Below, piece by piece: positions 12,039 to 22,077 of a DNA stretch of 64,000 bases. A model generated the notes under the pieces. That model saw only the letters and a list, made by a program, of their open reading frames with translations. It had not been told where the DNA came from and did no database searches. The translations under genes were made by a program, and so were the position numbers. This stretch comes from Paramecium octaurelia. Taxonomy: Eukaryota; Ciliophora; Oligohymenophorea; Peniculida; Parameciidae. Every line of letters starts with the position of its first letter. The first letter of the stretch is position 1. The stretch is from contig CAJJDP010000163.1 in the NCBI GenBank assembly GCA_905182995.1, forward strand, positions 1-64,000. The letters run 5' to 3'.

Positions 12039-13161
12039 TCTAATTCTGGATCGTCGTCTAATGGCTTAATTTTCTATAGTCCCAATCTATTTAATTATTT
12101 CTCCGATTTAACAACATAACTCTTCGTAAAATCTGCTTTTTCTATGGTATTTCTGTAAGGAATGGGCATATATTTTCTGTATCTCTACATCAATCGCTTT
12201 CTTCTTCTATTTAATTTATCATATTCATGTTAAGTCATATTAAGTTTAATTTTCTATGGTCTTTCAACAAAAGGTGTGAATATTAGGTCATTATCCAATT
12301 CGCTTGGGTCCATGATTTGCTACTTAATATCCCCGAGATCCTATTTGACTATGAATAACTTAATAATGTACTCTACTCTTGTGAGACAGGTTTGCTGGTG
12401 AATAGAAGTGTTCTATCATCACCTTCTTTCATGTCTTATAAAATGCTTCCTCGATATTCAAAATCAGTATGGTGAGGTAAGATTTAGGGTAAAACATCAT
12501 CAAAGGTATGAAATCTACCTTTAAATAGATGGATATGATCTAGTTTATCCATTCTGTAAACATTATTTGGTAACATTTTGGAAACAGTCCAAGCAACCTA
12601 CATTGAAAGACTAAATTACTAATTATTCTGGTTTTTGAAGGATTAGATCTCTGAATTTTATTTATCTTAAATTTCCGACATAACCTGTATGATAAGTAAG
12701 GACTTTATAATTGATTTTTTTGCCTGTCAAATACATATTACAACCATTGACAATAATAAATTTATCTGTAACTTTGCCAGGCTCGTTATTACGAAAGGTT
12801 GGTTTATGTTTTCCACTCAAATGATAGGCAATTTTTGAACACATCTTGCCATAGGGAAATCTTGATGCATCAAACAAGTGATAAGTGATTCCACCTTTAT
12901 GGACTGCAACATAAGTAGTGCCTGGGTAAAAATTTTTAGTATGTCTTTCATCTATTTGATTTGACATGTGGTCATACCTAAAGCCTGCCTGAATTCATAT
13001 TCACGAGGTTTCACCAGTTCATATTTCTCATAAGGGTCTTTAGGGTCAAGTTTAGGTCTTTTAGGCATGGGAATATCTTTAACATAAGGCTATTCTTTAT
13101 GCTTGAATTTAGGAATGGCTAATGAAAATCTAGCCACTAGGCACCTCTAAAATAATTACAT
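12017..13161 (-). CDS. Mitochondrial large-subunit ribosomal protein uL13m
   Basis: 355 aa after removal of three introns (26, 22 and 29 nt). The core matches ribosomal protein L13: TYHLFDASRFPYGKM, SGKHKPTF, the strand carrying LTGKKINYKVLTYHTGYVGN, and the AVWTVSKMLP-like helix. The start at 13161 gives a basic, hydrophobic presequence (RCLVARFSLAIPKF) expected for mitochondrial import. A bacterial L13 is about 145 aa, so there is an N-terminal arm of about 75 residues and a highly basic C-terminal extension (RRRKRLMQRYRKYMP) ending in an acidic tail, typical of enlarged ciliate mitoribosomal proteins. Its 3' end lies at the edge of duplication B. It is expected in the matrix as part of the large subunit. 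Confidence 0.9.
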
Positions 13162-13352
13162 TAATAATAATTTTTATATTAGAAAAATTACTTGAAATTT
13201 AGATATCCGTCATTTTTTATAGTAGTATAAGGTCTAGCAGACTTTAGAGAATATGATGAGATAATATTTCTTTAATTCCAAACCTTAATATTTTAGTTTG
13301 AAGGATAATAATCAAATCATAGTATTAAAAACACCTCCTGTGTCAAATTTAT

Positions 13353-13946
13353 ATGGAATAAGTGACCTTCTAATTTAATTTGAACTTTATGAATATAGAT
13401 TTGTTAGCAACCTCTCTATGTTTTTTTGTCGATGATAATACTAGTAATCTCATAAATCTTTAAAACACTCCCTAAATTATGTAATAAAATACTCTTTACA
13501 ATATTTTAGAAAACAACAATTTGGTAATATCTATATTTTTAGAGATTGGCAAGCATGAAGAACTTTCTAAATGCTTGAAACTAAGTGAAAAAATGAATAC
13601 AAAAATTATATAAGAAAATGGGTTAACAAATCAATCAAGAGGATGCAAAAAATCTTAAATAAGAAATATCTTTTGTTTATTGCAGGTTCTGCTAAGCTCA
13701 TCCTGTTTTACAAATTCTATTTTTATATTTAATTATTACTTTTAATAATAGTTTAATTGTTATATCCGTAGAAAAATTAGCCTCTTTATCCATAAGATTA
13801 GAATTAAATTTCTCTATACTATAATAAGAGGATCAATAATTTATACATTTGTTTAATATTTTAAATATATTTTAATATTTCAAGTAAGAACCAAAAATAT
13901 ATCTAAATCAATGGAGTAGTAGAACTAATTACGAGTTTTGATATGA
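13353..13946 (+). CDS. Possible ORF, 197 aa, unknown
   Basis: An open frame of 198 codons without TGA, with no intron needed. It has a helical, charged middle and two hydrophobic stretches. It matches no family I recognise. In this AT-rich sequence with one stop codon, frames of this length can arise by chance, and the codon use looks closer to intergenic A/T than to the neighbouring genes. The rest of 13162-14066 holds nothing else. Confidence 0.25.
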
Positions 13947-14066
13947 ATATTTTTGAAATATATTTTTTTATGATTTTTTGAGAAGAAGGAATATCTTTTT
14001 TTGTTATTTTTTTTGTATTTTTTTTATTTATTTGTAATAATATACAATGGTGGCTATGAAAATATC

Positions 14067-14638
14067 TCATTTGCCACCACGATAAGCTCCTCTTCCTCTA
14101 ATTGGTTCTGCATACAAATATCTTCCTCTTGTAATATATTAAAATGCTATTATATAGTAATTTGTAAGTACGTTATCCTCTTGCTCCCCTGTTTCCTCTA
14201 CCTCTATTTCTTAAGTTTGTTCTCTTTTGGAACACCTTAAAATATAAAATTATGTGAATACAAGTATTTTCTTTCCTCTTATGATGCCTTCGCTCAAGAC
14301 TAAAGCATCTTCGACTGAGCTTTATTCTTGGAATTGAACATATGAATAAAGTGTGCCAGTATTTTTATCACTTCTTAAAGTCACCTAATATTACATTATT
14401 TGTGGTACTTTAACTATGGTTCCACAATCTTTAAAATATTCTTTAAGATCATCTTCTGTAGTGTTTTCATCCAAATTTCTCACAAAAATTGATGATAAGT
14501 CAATATCTTTGAGTTAATGTTTATTGTCAGTGCCTACTTAGATTTATTATCAGGCTTACCTCCTTTCTTTTGTGATTCGTCTTCTTTTTATTGATCGACT
14601 GGCTCTTGTACTTCTAAATCATCTTCGTGATTACTCAT
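14067..14638 (-). CDS. Nuclear poly(A)-binding protein 2-like (PABPN1 type)
   Basis: 157 aa in five exons, with introns at 14537-14559 (23 nt), 14385-14408 (24 nt), 14236-14261 (26 nt) and 14147-14171 (25 nt). An acidic N-terminus (SNHEDDLEVQEP) is followed by one RRM at about residues 40-115: RNP2-like SIFVRNLD, DLKEYFKDCG, and an RNP1-position strand LYSYVQFQ where the usual K/R-G-F/Y motif is weak. After the RRM comes the PABPN1-type junction VFQKRTNLR and a short Arg/Gly-rich tail (RNRGRGNRG, RGAYRGGK). This is the layout of PABPN1/Pab2, which binds poly(A) tails in the nucleus. The start codon lies 23 bp from the divergent VAP gene. The 24-nt intron carries no TGA in frame, so its retention would insert eight residues. 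Confidence 0.85.
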
Positions 14639-14661
14639 TATTTAAATCTTTAATTAATTTA
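14639..14661. promoter_or_regulatory. Minimal bidirectional intergenic region (23 bp)
   Basis: Only 23 bp, 22 of them A or T, separate the two divergent start codons of the PABPN1-like and VAP genes, so both promoters and 5' UTRs must be extremely short or overlap the opposite CDS. It contains the A/T palindrome TTAATTAA. The regulatory role is inferred from position only. Confidence 0.5.
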
Positions 14662-15515
14662 ATGTCTTTTATCAAATTAATAGGAATTGACAATTCAGAG
14701 ATCGAATTCGAAGAAAATAAAAATAGTGTGTATTTTAACTCACTAATCTAAGCAAGGAAATTAAATTATAGTGCATTGCAAATCAAGAAAGAAGAATTAA
14801 AATTAAAGTGAAAACAACTGATCCAGACGTATTTCAAGTTGTAGGCAAGCCCTTAGTATTTACCGAACTTAATCAAAAGGGAGTCCTCTTGATCAAGGCT
14901 AACAGCGCTAAGAAAAGAGACAACGATAAAGATAAAATAAAAATTGAGGCCTATGATTATGAAGATAGCGTACCTTAATCGGCTTCAGGATCTGGAGAGC
15001 CGCCAAATATCTAAGACATTACATTGACTGTTAGAGTGTTGAGTAATAAAACAACTCAATAAGCCAACGATCAAAAGTTGGTGGAGTCTCAAAGTTTACT
15101 AGATAGATAATTAGATTAGATAGCAGAATCGAAATTCATAAATCAAACTTCAAAGTTTGGGGATGCTCAAAAATTTCTCTCCTCTAATGTTAAGTTCGAT
15201 AACGTAGTAGAGAGACAGAAAAGCGAATTTTTGAGCATGTACCAATAAAAAAGTTAAATTAATACTTCAAACGTTCTAATTGAAACGTAGCCGTAATACA
15301 AATAAGAATATGAGTAGTACTTAATTTTGACTGATGAATAGGAGAAAGAGCTTTTCAAATTAAGTGAATTGAAAAACAAGCTTTAAAGATAAAAATTAAA
15401 ATAGCAACAAATCGTTGAAACTCCAAAACCTAGATCGCTCAATACTTTGCATATTGGATATGCAATCATAACTGTCATTTTGAGTTTCATGATTGGGATG
15501 CTTGCTAAAACATGA
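14662..15515 (+). CDS. VAP-like MSP-domain ER membrane protein
   Basis: 274 aa with one 29-nt intron (14728-14756). The N-terminal about 115 residues form a major sperm protein domain with the VAP signature region KIKVKTTDPDVFQVVGKP. A Gln-rich linker and a coiled-coil stretch follow. A single C-terminal transmembrane helix (about residues 252-272, TLHIGYAIITVILSF) leaves almost no tail, as in VAPs anchored in the ER. VAPs recruit FFAT-motif lipid-transfer and trafficking proteins to ER contact sites. It is divergently paired with the PABPN1-like gene. Confidence 0.85.
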
Positions 15516-15580
15516 GTTATATTTGATTCAATTTTGAATATTTTTATTGTGAAGTTATATTTGTTGTTTTATTTTGAAAA

Positions 15581-16069
15581 ATGCTTTCAGATATCAAACA
15601 ATTTGAATAGGAACACAAAGAAGAAATGAAGCTTCTTTAATAGAAGTACGAGTAAAAGGTATTCAATTGATGGTATTTTAATAAGATAGACCTCTTATCG
15701 TCAAAAATTGATATCTTATAAAAAGAGTTAGAAGTTAAAGACAATATTTATTCAGATCTAAAAAATAGATCTATTCAGAATGAGGAATCCAAGGTACAAA
15801 AAACTGAGGAAGATGTTCAGGATTTTGGTGCCACTATCTAAAAATTTCATAAGCAAAAGGAAAAGGAATTAATGAAAATTAAAAAGAATTACCAAAAAGA
15901 ATTAATTCATAATTAGAAGCTCTTGAGAAAAAAAGATGCTACTATAGAGTAACTCCAATAAGAGATATCACAATACAAATAAGTGGCAGCATAAAATATG
16001 GATAACCAAAAAATTTTGTTACTCTCCAAATTAATTGATTTAGCAAATGAAATTCAAAAATAACTCTGA
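15581..16069 (+). CDS. Small coiled-coil protein
   Basis: 153 aa after removal of a 27-nt intron near 15659. The protein is almost entirely charged helix with heptad patterning (KELEVKDNIYSDLKN, KEKELMKIKKNYQKELI) and no recognised domain, signal or transmembrane segment. The intron has a TGA in frame, so the unspliced message would stop early. It probably serves as a scaffold or basal-body protein, but nothing in the sequence shows that. Confidence 0.75.
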
Positions 16070-16355
16070 TAAATAAATTTATAAGTTTTAATTATCATGG
16101 CTTCAAAAAACCCTTTAAACGGGTTAATGCAAAAGAATTTAATTAAATTCTCATCATTAAGTTGAACAAATTCAATTTTACAGTATTTCCTAGCAATAGT
16201 TATTATTAAATAAGTAACTATAAATTATAATTGTTATTTTGATTTATAAAGAGAAAAAATGTATCTGAAATAAAAAGATTTTATTTTTTCTATAAATCTA
16301 GTTTGAATTCAACTATAAAAATGAGAAATAAATAATCAAATGAATAGAAGAAAGA

Positions 16356-16804
16356 ATGAACATATTCATAATGCATATGAAAGGATTTTAGAAATTAAAA
16401 AGAGGATTTATAAGTCCTAGACTTAATTCCCTTTATTCCTTTGGCATCATTTGTAAAAATTCAAAATAATACATTTTCAGGTTTATGTACAATGTTTCCT
16501 TAAATTTCAATTTTATTTACATGCCTCCAGGTTTCTAATAATAGTTGAAGTTAATCAAACCTAAAAAATTGAGAACTTGGTTTGATGATATTCCAATATT
16601 AGTCGGAGTTGAAGAATTTGAACAGATAGAGTAATGAATTGTTCACTAGTTTGTAGAACTTGCGCAATTTGTCTATTAGAACTAAATGAAAAAAATGTTA
16701 TCAAAATACTAAAATGTAATCACTTTTTCCATTAAGAATGTATCAAAAAATGGCTATAACTCAAAGCAGAATGTCCAACCTGCAGAGATCAACTTAATAA
16801 ATGA
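16356..16804 (+). CDS. RING-H2 finger protein (putative E3 ligase)
   Basis: 140 aa with one 26-nt intron directly before the finger. The C-terminal about 45 residues are a complete RING-H2: TCAICLLEL, LKCNHFFHQECIKKW, CPTCRDQL, spaced as C-x2-C...C-x-H-x2-H-x2-C...C-x2-C. The N-terminal half is basic and aromatic with no clear transmembrane helix. RING-H2 proteins recruit E2 enzymes for ubiquitin transfer. The start at 16356 is the first ATG after an in-frame TGA. Confidence 0.85.
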
Positions 16805-17044
16805 TCAATATATTTATATATATATTATCATAACTATATAAATTATCCATTGATATCATTATTTGATCAAAGTAAATGGTAAAGCAAGTTAGCATTTATG
16901 ATGACAAATTTTTAATCAAATTTTTTGTAGCTTTCAAAGAGATAATTAATATTATAACTACACTTTTATAAAAAAATTCCTAATTACTTTAATCATTAAA
17001 TCAAAAAAATTAAAAGCATATAAAATAATACAATTGATAAATTA

Positions 17045-19240
17045 TCAAGATTATTTTCTTAAGAGTGAACTAGTTGGTCTTAATTTAGTAAGAAGTCTGT
17101 TTTAAGATTCAATCGTTACTCTTTATTGATTGTATTTTTTGCTTTCAACATTATATTTAATTTGCATCTCCTCCTTATCTTAAATAAATTAAATATACTA
17201 CCTTTTTTAAGTTCTCCTAATTCTTATTTAAATTTCTCTGATTTAATTTTATTTTCATACTATTCTTTTTTCAGCATTTCCTTCAGTTTTATTATAAATG
17301 ATTTCAATTTAGGAATGTCCATCTCATTTATATTAAATAGTTCAACATCATTAGGATCAACAATGATTGGTTTTTCTTAAAATGTGGTTTGTGATCTTTC
17401 AACTCTGTTAATGGGTGTTAAAAGAAAGGATTTTTCAGCACTTGATGATTTTTTGTTCTGAATCTCAAAAGATTTCTTCCTCTCAAGAAAATGATTCAGA
17501 CTAAATATATGTTTACAGATATATTTACTGTTTAAATTAGGATTGATTAGGTGGAACTGGCTTATCTTTCCTAGGGATTGCCAAAACCTTATTTCCATTA
17601 CTGTAGGTTCCATTTTCAATCTTATCAATTAATAATTACTATTTATTCAGGATTTCATACATTTAGAGCATTTCCTCTTTCATTTCCTTTATTACATTTT
17701 TTTTCTTCTCCCTATATATTTTATACTAAGAAACAAACTAATCAATTTCATTATTTTTTTCTTTTAGCATATTATCATACATCAATTTCAATTATTGTAG
17801 GTTATTTTCATTATCTGACTTTATTTGAGTCAATTACTTTGTCAAATCTTATTCCATTTCTGTTTTGATTTATTTCTTAATATCTTATATTTTATTATTA
17901 TCTAATTGCTTTAGATTTGCTGTGATCGGTAATTAAAATAGTTTGTTTGTTTTTTCTTCTATCACATGGTTTGAGTTTTCAATCACAGATTTTATGCAAG
18001 ATTCTTTCTCCAATTACATCTGTCTCATCATTTCACTCATTTATGTTTTTTGAGTAACAAATTATTCATTTATTTTAAAATTTTTATACTTTTATTCGAC
18101 CAATTGAAATTACCATTTTTCTTGCTTTTCCTTTATTTCTTATTTTAATTAAGAGATCTCTTACTTTAATTAATTAATGTAAGTCTGTTATTCATTTAAT
18201 TGTATTTACAAATTTTGATTGGCAATCAGAGCTTCTTACTATTTCTTAAATTGTTGAATTTCCTTGAAACTTATACTTGTTAGGTTATCCAAATCAAAGT
18301 CAATACATAATATGTCCTTCAGAGCTTTTAATTTGTTTTTCTATTCTTATTAGAGTCTTGAGATTTAATCCTTTAAATCTTTATTTTCATACTCCAACAA
18401 TTTAATCTGCTTTTCTTAAGTTTAGGTTTTGGTAATTTCAAGCGTTCTTAAAGATTCTTTTCTTGGTAATGTAACGGCATTTCTAGTTCGATCTATGAAT
18501 TGCAATGTGGAAAGAGTTTCATCATAATTTGAATTTGTAGGATAAATAGTTCCAATCAAAGAAACTTGAGTACCGAGATCAAATCGCAATTGTTGAGTGA
18601 GTTTTGAATCTTCTAATGATTATATTTTTCCTTTTGAGAAGGCATTTAAACATTTTGCCAATACTTGAAACTATTAGGAAGCCCAAATAGCCTCTTAGTA
18701 TTTGTATGGTTCTGATAAATCTTTGGCTTGTCTTTCAGGTCCTGCCAAATCCACAAATCTAATTTGATCCTTTTCATCGATAATCAAAGTGACAATTAAA
18801 TGCTCCTTACGCTTTAATTTAGAAAATGCTGCTTAGTATTCCCAAACAGTTTCCATATCAAAGATGCTAATTTTTGTCATATCCTCAGTCACATAATTGC
18901 TCTAATAATCTAAGCCAACAACCTTATAGTTAATTGTAAGTTTATGTTTTTCAGCTAATAATTTTTTGATTATGGAAGGCATAATTCCAGGATTGTTAAA
19001 ATCTCCAAACAATGTATATGATTTACCACTTCCACTTTATCCGTAAACCAAGATTAACTTATTTAATTATTTAAAGCCAATCTCTTTGATAATATCATCT
19101 GTGGTTGCATCATGAAAAATATAATCAAAGATGAATTTTTCTGTTTCTTTGGATCCAGGGGTCTATTTAGATTTGAGGATATCATACTTTTAAGGTGATT
19201 TGGCATTCTTCTGCTTTGAAAATTGGGTTGACATATTCAT
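17045..19240 (-). CDS. Divergent kinesin-like protein with long coiled coil
   Basis: 714 aa, with two introns near the 3' end (28 and 23 nt). The N-terminal domain is a kinesin motor: FIFDYIFHDATTDD, the P-loop GQSGSGKSYT at about residue 67, switch II as VDLAGPERQ (canonical DLAGSE) at about residue 163, and NSNYDETLSTLQFIDRTRN. It is shortened: the beta-1 strand before the P-loop is missing, the P-loop-to-switch-II distance is about 45 residues shorter than usual, and the switch I motif SSRSH is not present (KRKEHLIV aligns there). Residues 310-540 are coiled coil. The tail is basic. It may bind microtubules without normal ATPase cycling (inference). Its start lies only 30 bp from the stop of the upstream gene. 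Confidence 0.8.
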
Positions 19241-19270
19241 AATTTCGAATTCTCAAGAATATTTAATAGT

Positions 19271-20980
19271 TCATTTTTTATAATTAATAACACTACTAAT
19301 CATTGAGTTACTTCTTCCTAATCTAAAAGAATATGTGCGTTGAGGTGATATTCTCGACTTACTAATCGATTAGTCATTAGCTTAAGTATGTTGGGAGGAA
19401 TTTCTTTATTTATTCATTTATGATCCTATTGCTAATCGAATTGAATGTTGAAGGAGCATTTATTTATGCCGATCAAGTTTAATTAGATATTGAATCATAC
19501 CAATGCAGTTGGGATCATTGTTAGGGTTGGATTTTCTATTGTGTTCTATGAGTTTTTTTAGTGCCAATTTTCTTTAATTGCAACGAGTTGTAAGATCTCT
19601 ATCTGGAGAGATTTGCGATTTCTAGATTTTGGTGCTTTTGTGTTTGGTGGCTTCTTCATCTAGGAATTTGAGTCTCAGGAATAAGGAATCATCTACTCTT
19701 TATGTTTTTTCAGGTTGGATAGTTTTTTTTTAAATTTCATTCTATATGTCTTTGTTCAAATGATTTTCAAATCTTTCCTAGAGCCATTTTCGCTTCATTT
19801 CGCATCTCTTATGGAAAAGCTTGGCAAACCAATCGTTGACAATACAAATACGATAGATATCGACTTTCTTAATGGCTAGAACACTTCCCTTGGCACTAAC
19901 ACATTAACAATTAAATGAATGATAGACGTTGTTGAAACAATCGTGATTGAAATCCTCTTCGCCTAACAATTATCCAGGTCCCAATTTCAATAAAATGTAC
20001 TCTCTGGTAGAGAATTTGTTTGCCTACTTAAGGAGTTCAAATGTGCTTTCATTGATTTGAATTGGATAGCGAACTAATTGTTTGGCTTATTTTTGATCGT
20101 GTCTCAAAGTCTTTCTGAATCTATCATATTGAGTATCACTACCAAAACATTGGACTTCGAAATTATTGTTATGACTACTGTAGGAAACGTAGAATTCTCC
20201 TTTTAAGATCAAATACACATAATGAGATTGCATCTCGAAGGAATAGAGATTTTGATGATTGCATAATTTAACTCTTTCTGAAGAATTGATCAGTTCCTGA
20301 AGGACTCGTTTGAAGTCAGGATATTTGATACCATCTTGAAATGCTCTACACATCAGAAATTCGATTTTCTCATTCTTCCTTCTTTTGGAGGTCTCGATGA
20401 TTTCTTAATATTGTTAGAGTTGCAATTGCAGAAACTCGCAGTTATCCAAGGTAATGATGGTGCATTGAGCATTTTAAGTAATGGATTCTATAAGAGCATC
20501 ATCCTCATTAATGATATGAGCACTTTGGAATCGAACCACATGTCCTTCAATGAGATGTGTCATTAGACTCAAGATCTGGAAGGATTGGATGTTTAATTGA
20601 TTTAACTAATCTTATAAGATAACTAGATTTTCTTTTGGGTAATTTTCCTTACCTCTGAACTAGAGGGTTTTGGTTGTAGGATTTAGGTGGAAATTTTAAG
20701 GCAACCTCTGAATACCTGGATATCTCAATTCTAATTCTTTGATCTCTTATGTAAGTTAATCATGAGATTTTGGTATTAATTTCAGACATCTGCCTTTAAG
20801 TAGAATGAGGAAGTAATCAATTTTGAGTTTGTATTTGAACACAAATCTATCTTTGGGCTAATAGTGGAGTTTGGCTAATTGGAGAAAACTCTGCAGTATG
20901 GGTTCATAATCTTTTTCAGAGGTGATATTTTTTAATCGTTGGAAGTAGAGCAATTTGGATAAATAATCTTTATTGAACAT
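19271..20980 (-). CDS. Cyclic-nucleotide-binding-domain-like protein
   Basis: 569 aa, one frame with no intron. It contains two segments with the cNMP-binding beta-roll pattern: KYKLKIDYFLILLKGRCLKL near residue 70, and HYVYLILKGEFYVSYSS near residue 235, followed by LLKLGPGQLLGEEDFN. The phosphate-binding cassette (F-G-E-x-A-L...R-x-A) is not intact: GEE is present but the Arg-Ala pair is absent, so cyclic-nucleotide binding is doubtful. The C-terminal about 200 residues are basic and Ser/Gln-rich. No channel or kinase domain is attached. Paramecium has many such stand-alone proteins; the function here is unknown. The DHHC frame upstream appears to overlap its first about 65 bp. Confidence 0.7.
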
Positions 20981-22055
20981 TTATATTAATAATGTTCATG
21001 TCAATCTAATATTGGTTTGGTATCTGGCTGAATGGGTAAGAACCATACCAAGGGGTTTTTGCCAAAGACTTCAAATATATTGTTCCAAACACCTTTTTAA
21101 AGGGGTTCTCTTGGCTTGTTCTCGCAATACTCAAGGGTTGTGATGTTGGATTTGATTGCCCTAACAATCTCAGTATTATTGATGAGGATACCACAGATGG
21201 AAGAGGGTGAATGCTGTTAATAGGATCCACAGGAAACAGCAATATAGAAATGTAAAGGAAACTAGGAATAGTTTGGCATCGCTTGAATAGGAGTTCATTG
21301 TGTCATAATAGCAACGACTGTAGGTGATCAGGATGAAACTAATTAAAAACCCTAATGTTGGAGGTAAATTGTGTTACATGCATAGCAAAGTAAATTAATG
21401 AACAATTTGTAATTGCCATAACCAATACAATTGTTCAACCATTAACAATGGTGATCCATTTTCAACCAGCAGGTCTTACATTGTCTGCAATGATGACTAC
21501 GCTTTGGTTTGAAAGTGCTGCAATTTTTACAATGTCTTCTACCTTATTTATCAATTAATTCATTTTTGACTTTCACATTCAAATGTAATCGCTGCTCATC
21601 ATCTATCTCAGATGAAAAGGAAGTGGATGTCTGCGATCCTTTCTTATTGTGATTTATCATGTTTTCTTCGTTCTCAATCATCTGACGAATTTCATTCTCT
21701 ATTTTATTTAGCCATTCAACTGGGACATGTCCAGGAATTGTAATTACAACTCTGATCAATGTAATTGTGAATAATATTAGAATGATATGTAATGTTATCG
21801 TAATTCCGATGGTTTTGTTGCTGAAAACATAGTCATTGATGTGTACTAATTGAATCAAGTATGTATTGATTTCCACTAAAGGTCTAGAGACATACTCTGA
21901 TTTTATGAGTGGCATCAAATAAGTCTTGAACATGAATATGCACCACATACCTCCATATACACTACATAAAAGTATAGCACTATTAGTACAAGAATTCCCA
22001 ATGGAACCCAAGTACCAATATATCGAAGCAATTGCCCTTCTCTATAATATTTCAT
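20916..22055 (-). CDS. DHHC-type palmitoyltransferase
   Basis: A multi-pass membrane S-acyltransferase. It has an N-terminal transmembrane segment ([17 protein letters not shown]), a second near [17 protein letters not shown], then the Cys-rich DHHC domain [42 protein letters not shown], and two further transmembrane stretches ([11 protein letters not shown] and [14 protein letters not shown]). Introns of 26, 26 and 26 nt were placed. The usual Pro after DHHC (HHCPW) is Gln here, encoded by TAA. The enzyme palmitoylates cytosolic Cys of membrane proteins. The 3' end is uncertain: with these introns the frame runs to a TGA at 20916-20918, past the start of the next gene. Its start is 22 bp from the divergent GTPase gene. 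Confidence 0.8.
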
Positions 22056-22077
22056 TTATAAAATAAAAACGTATTCA
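22056..22077. promoter_or_regulatory. Minimal bidirectional intergenic region (22 bp)
   Basis: Separates the divergent start codons of the DHHC and GBP-like genes. 19 of 22 bases are A/T. Its role as a shared promoter is inferred from position. Confidence 0.45.

Noticed and set aside
13997-14240. Plus-strand hydrophobic ORF
   Set aside because: Antisense shadow of the Arg/Gly-rich end of the PABPN1-like gene.
21544-22011. A separate 155-aa membrane protein starting inside the DHHC gene
   Set aside because: It is the DHHC frame read through an unspliced first intron. The intron-free model gives the correct N-terminus.
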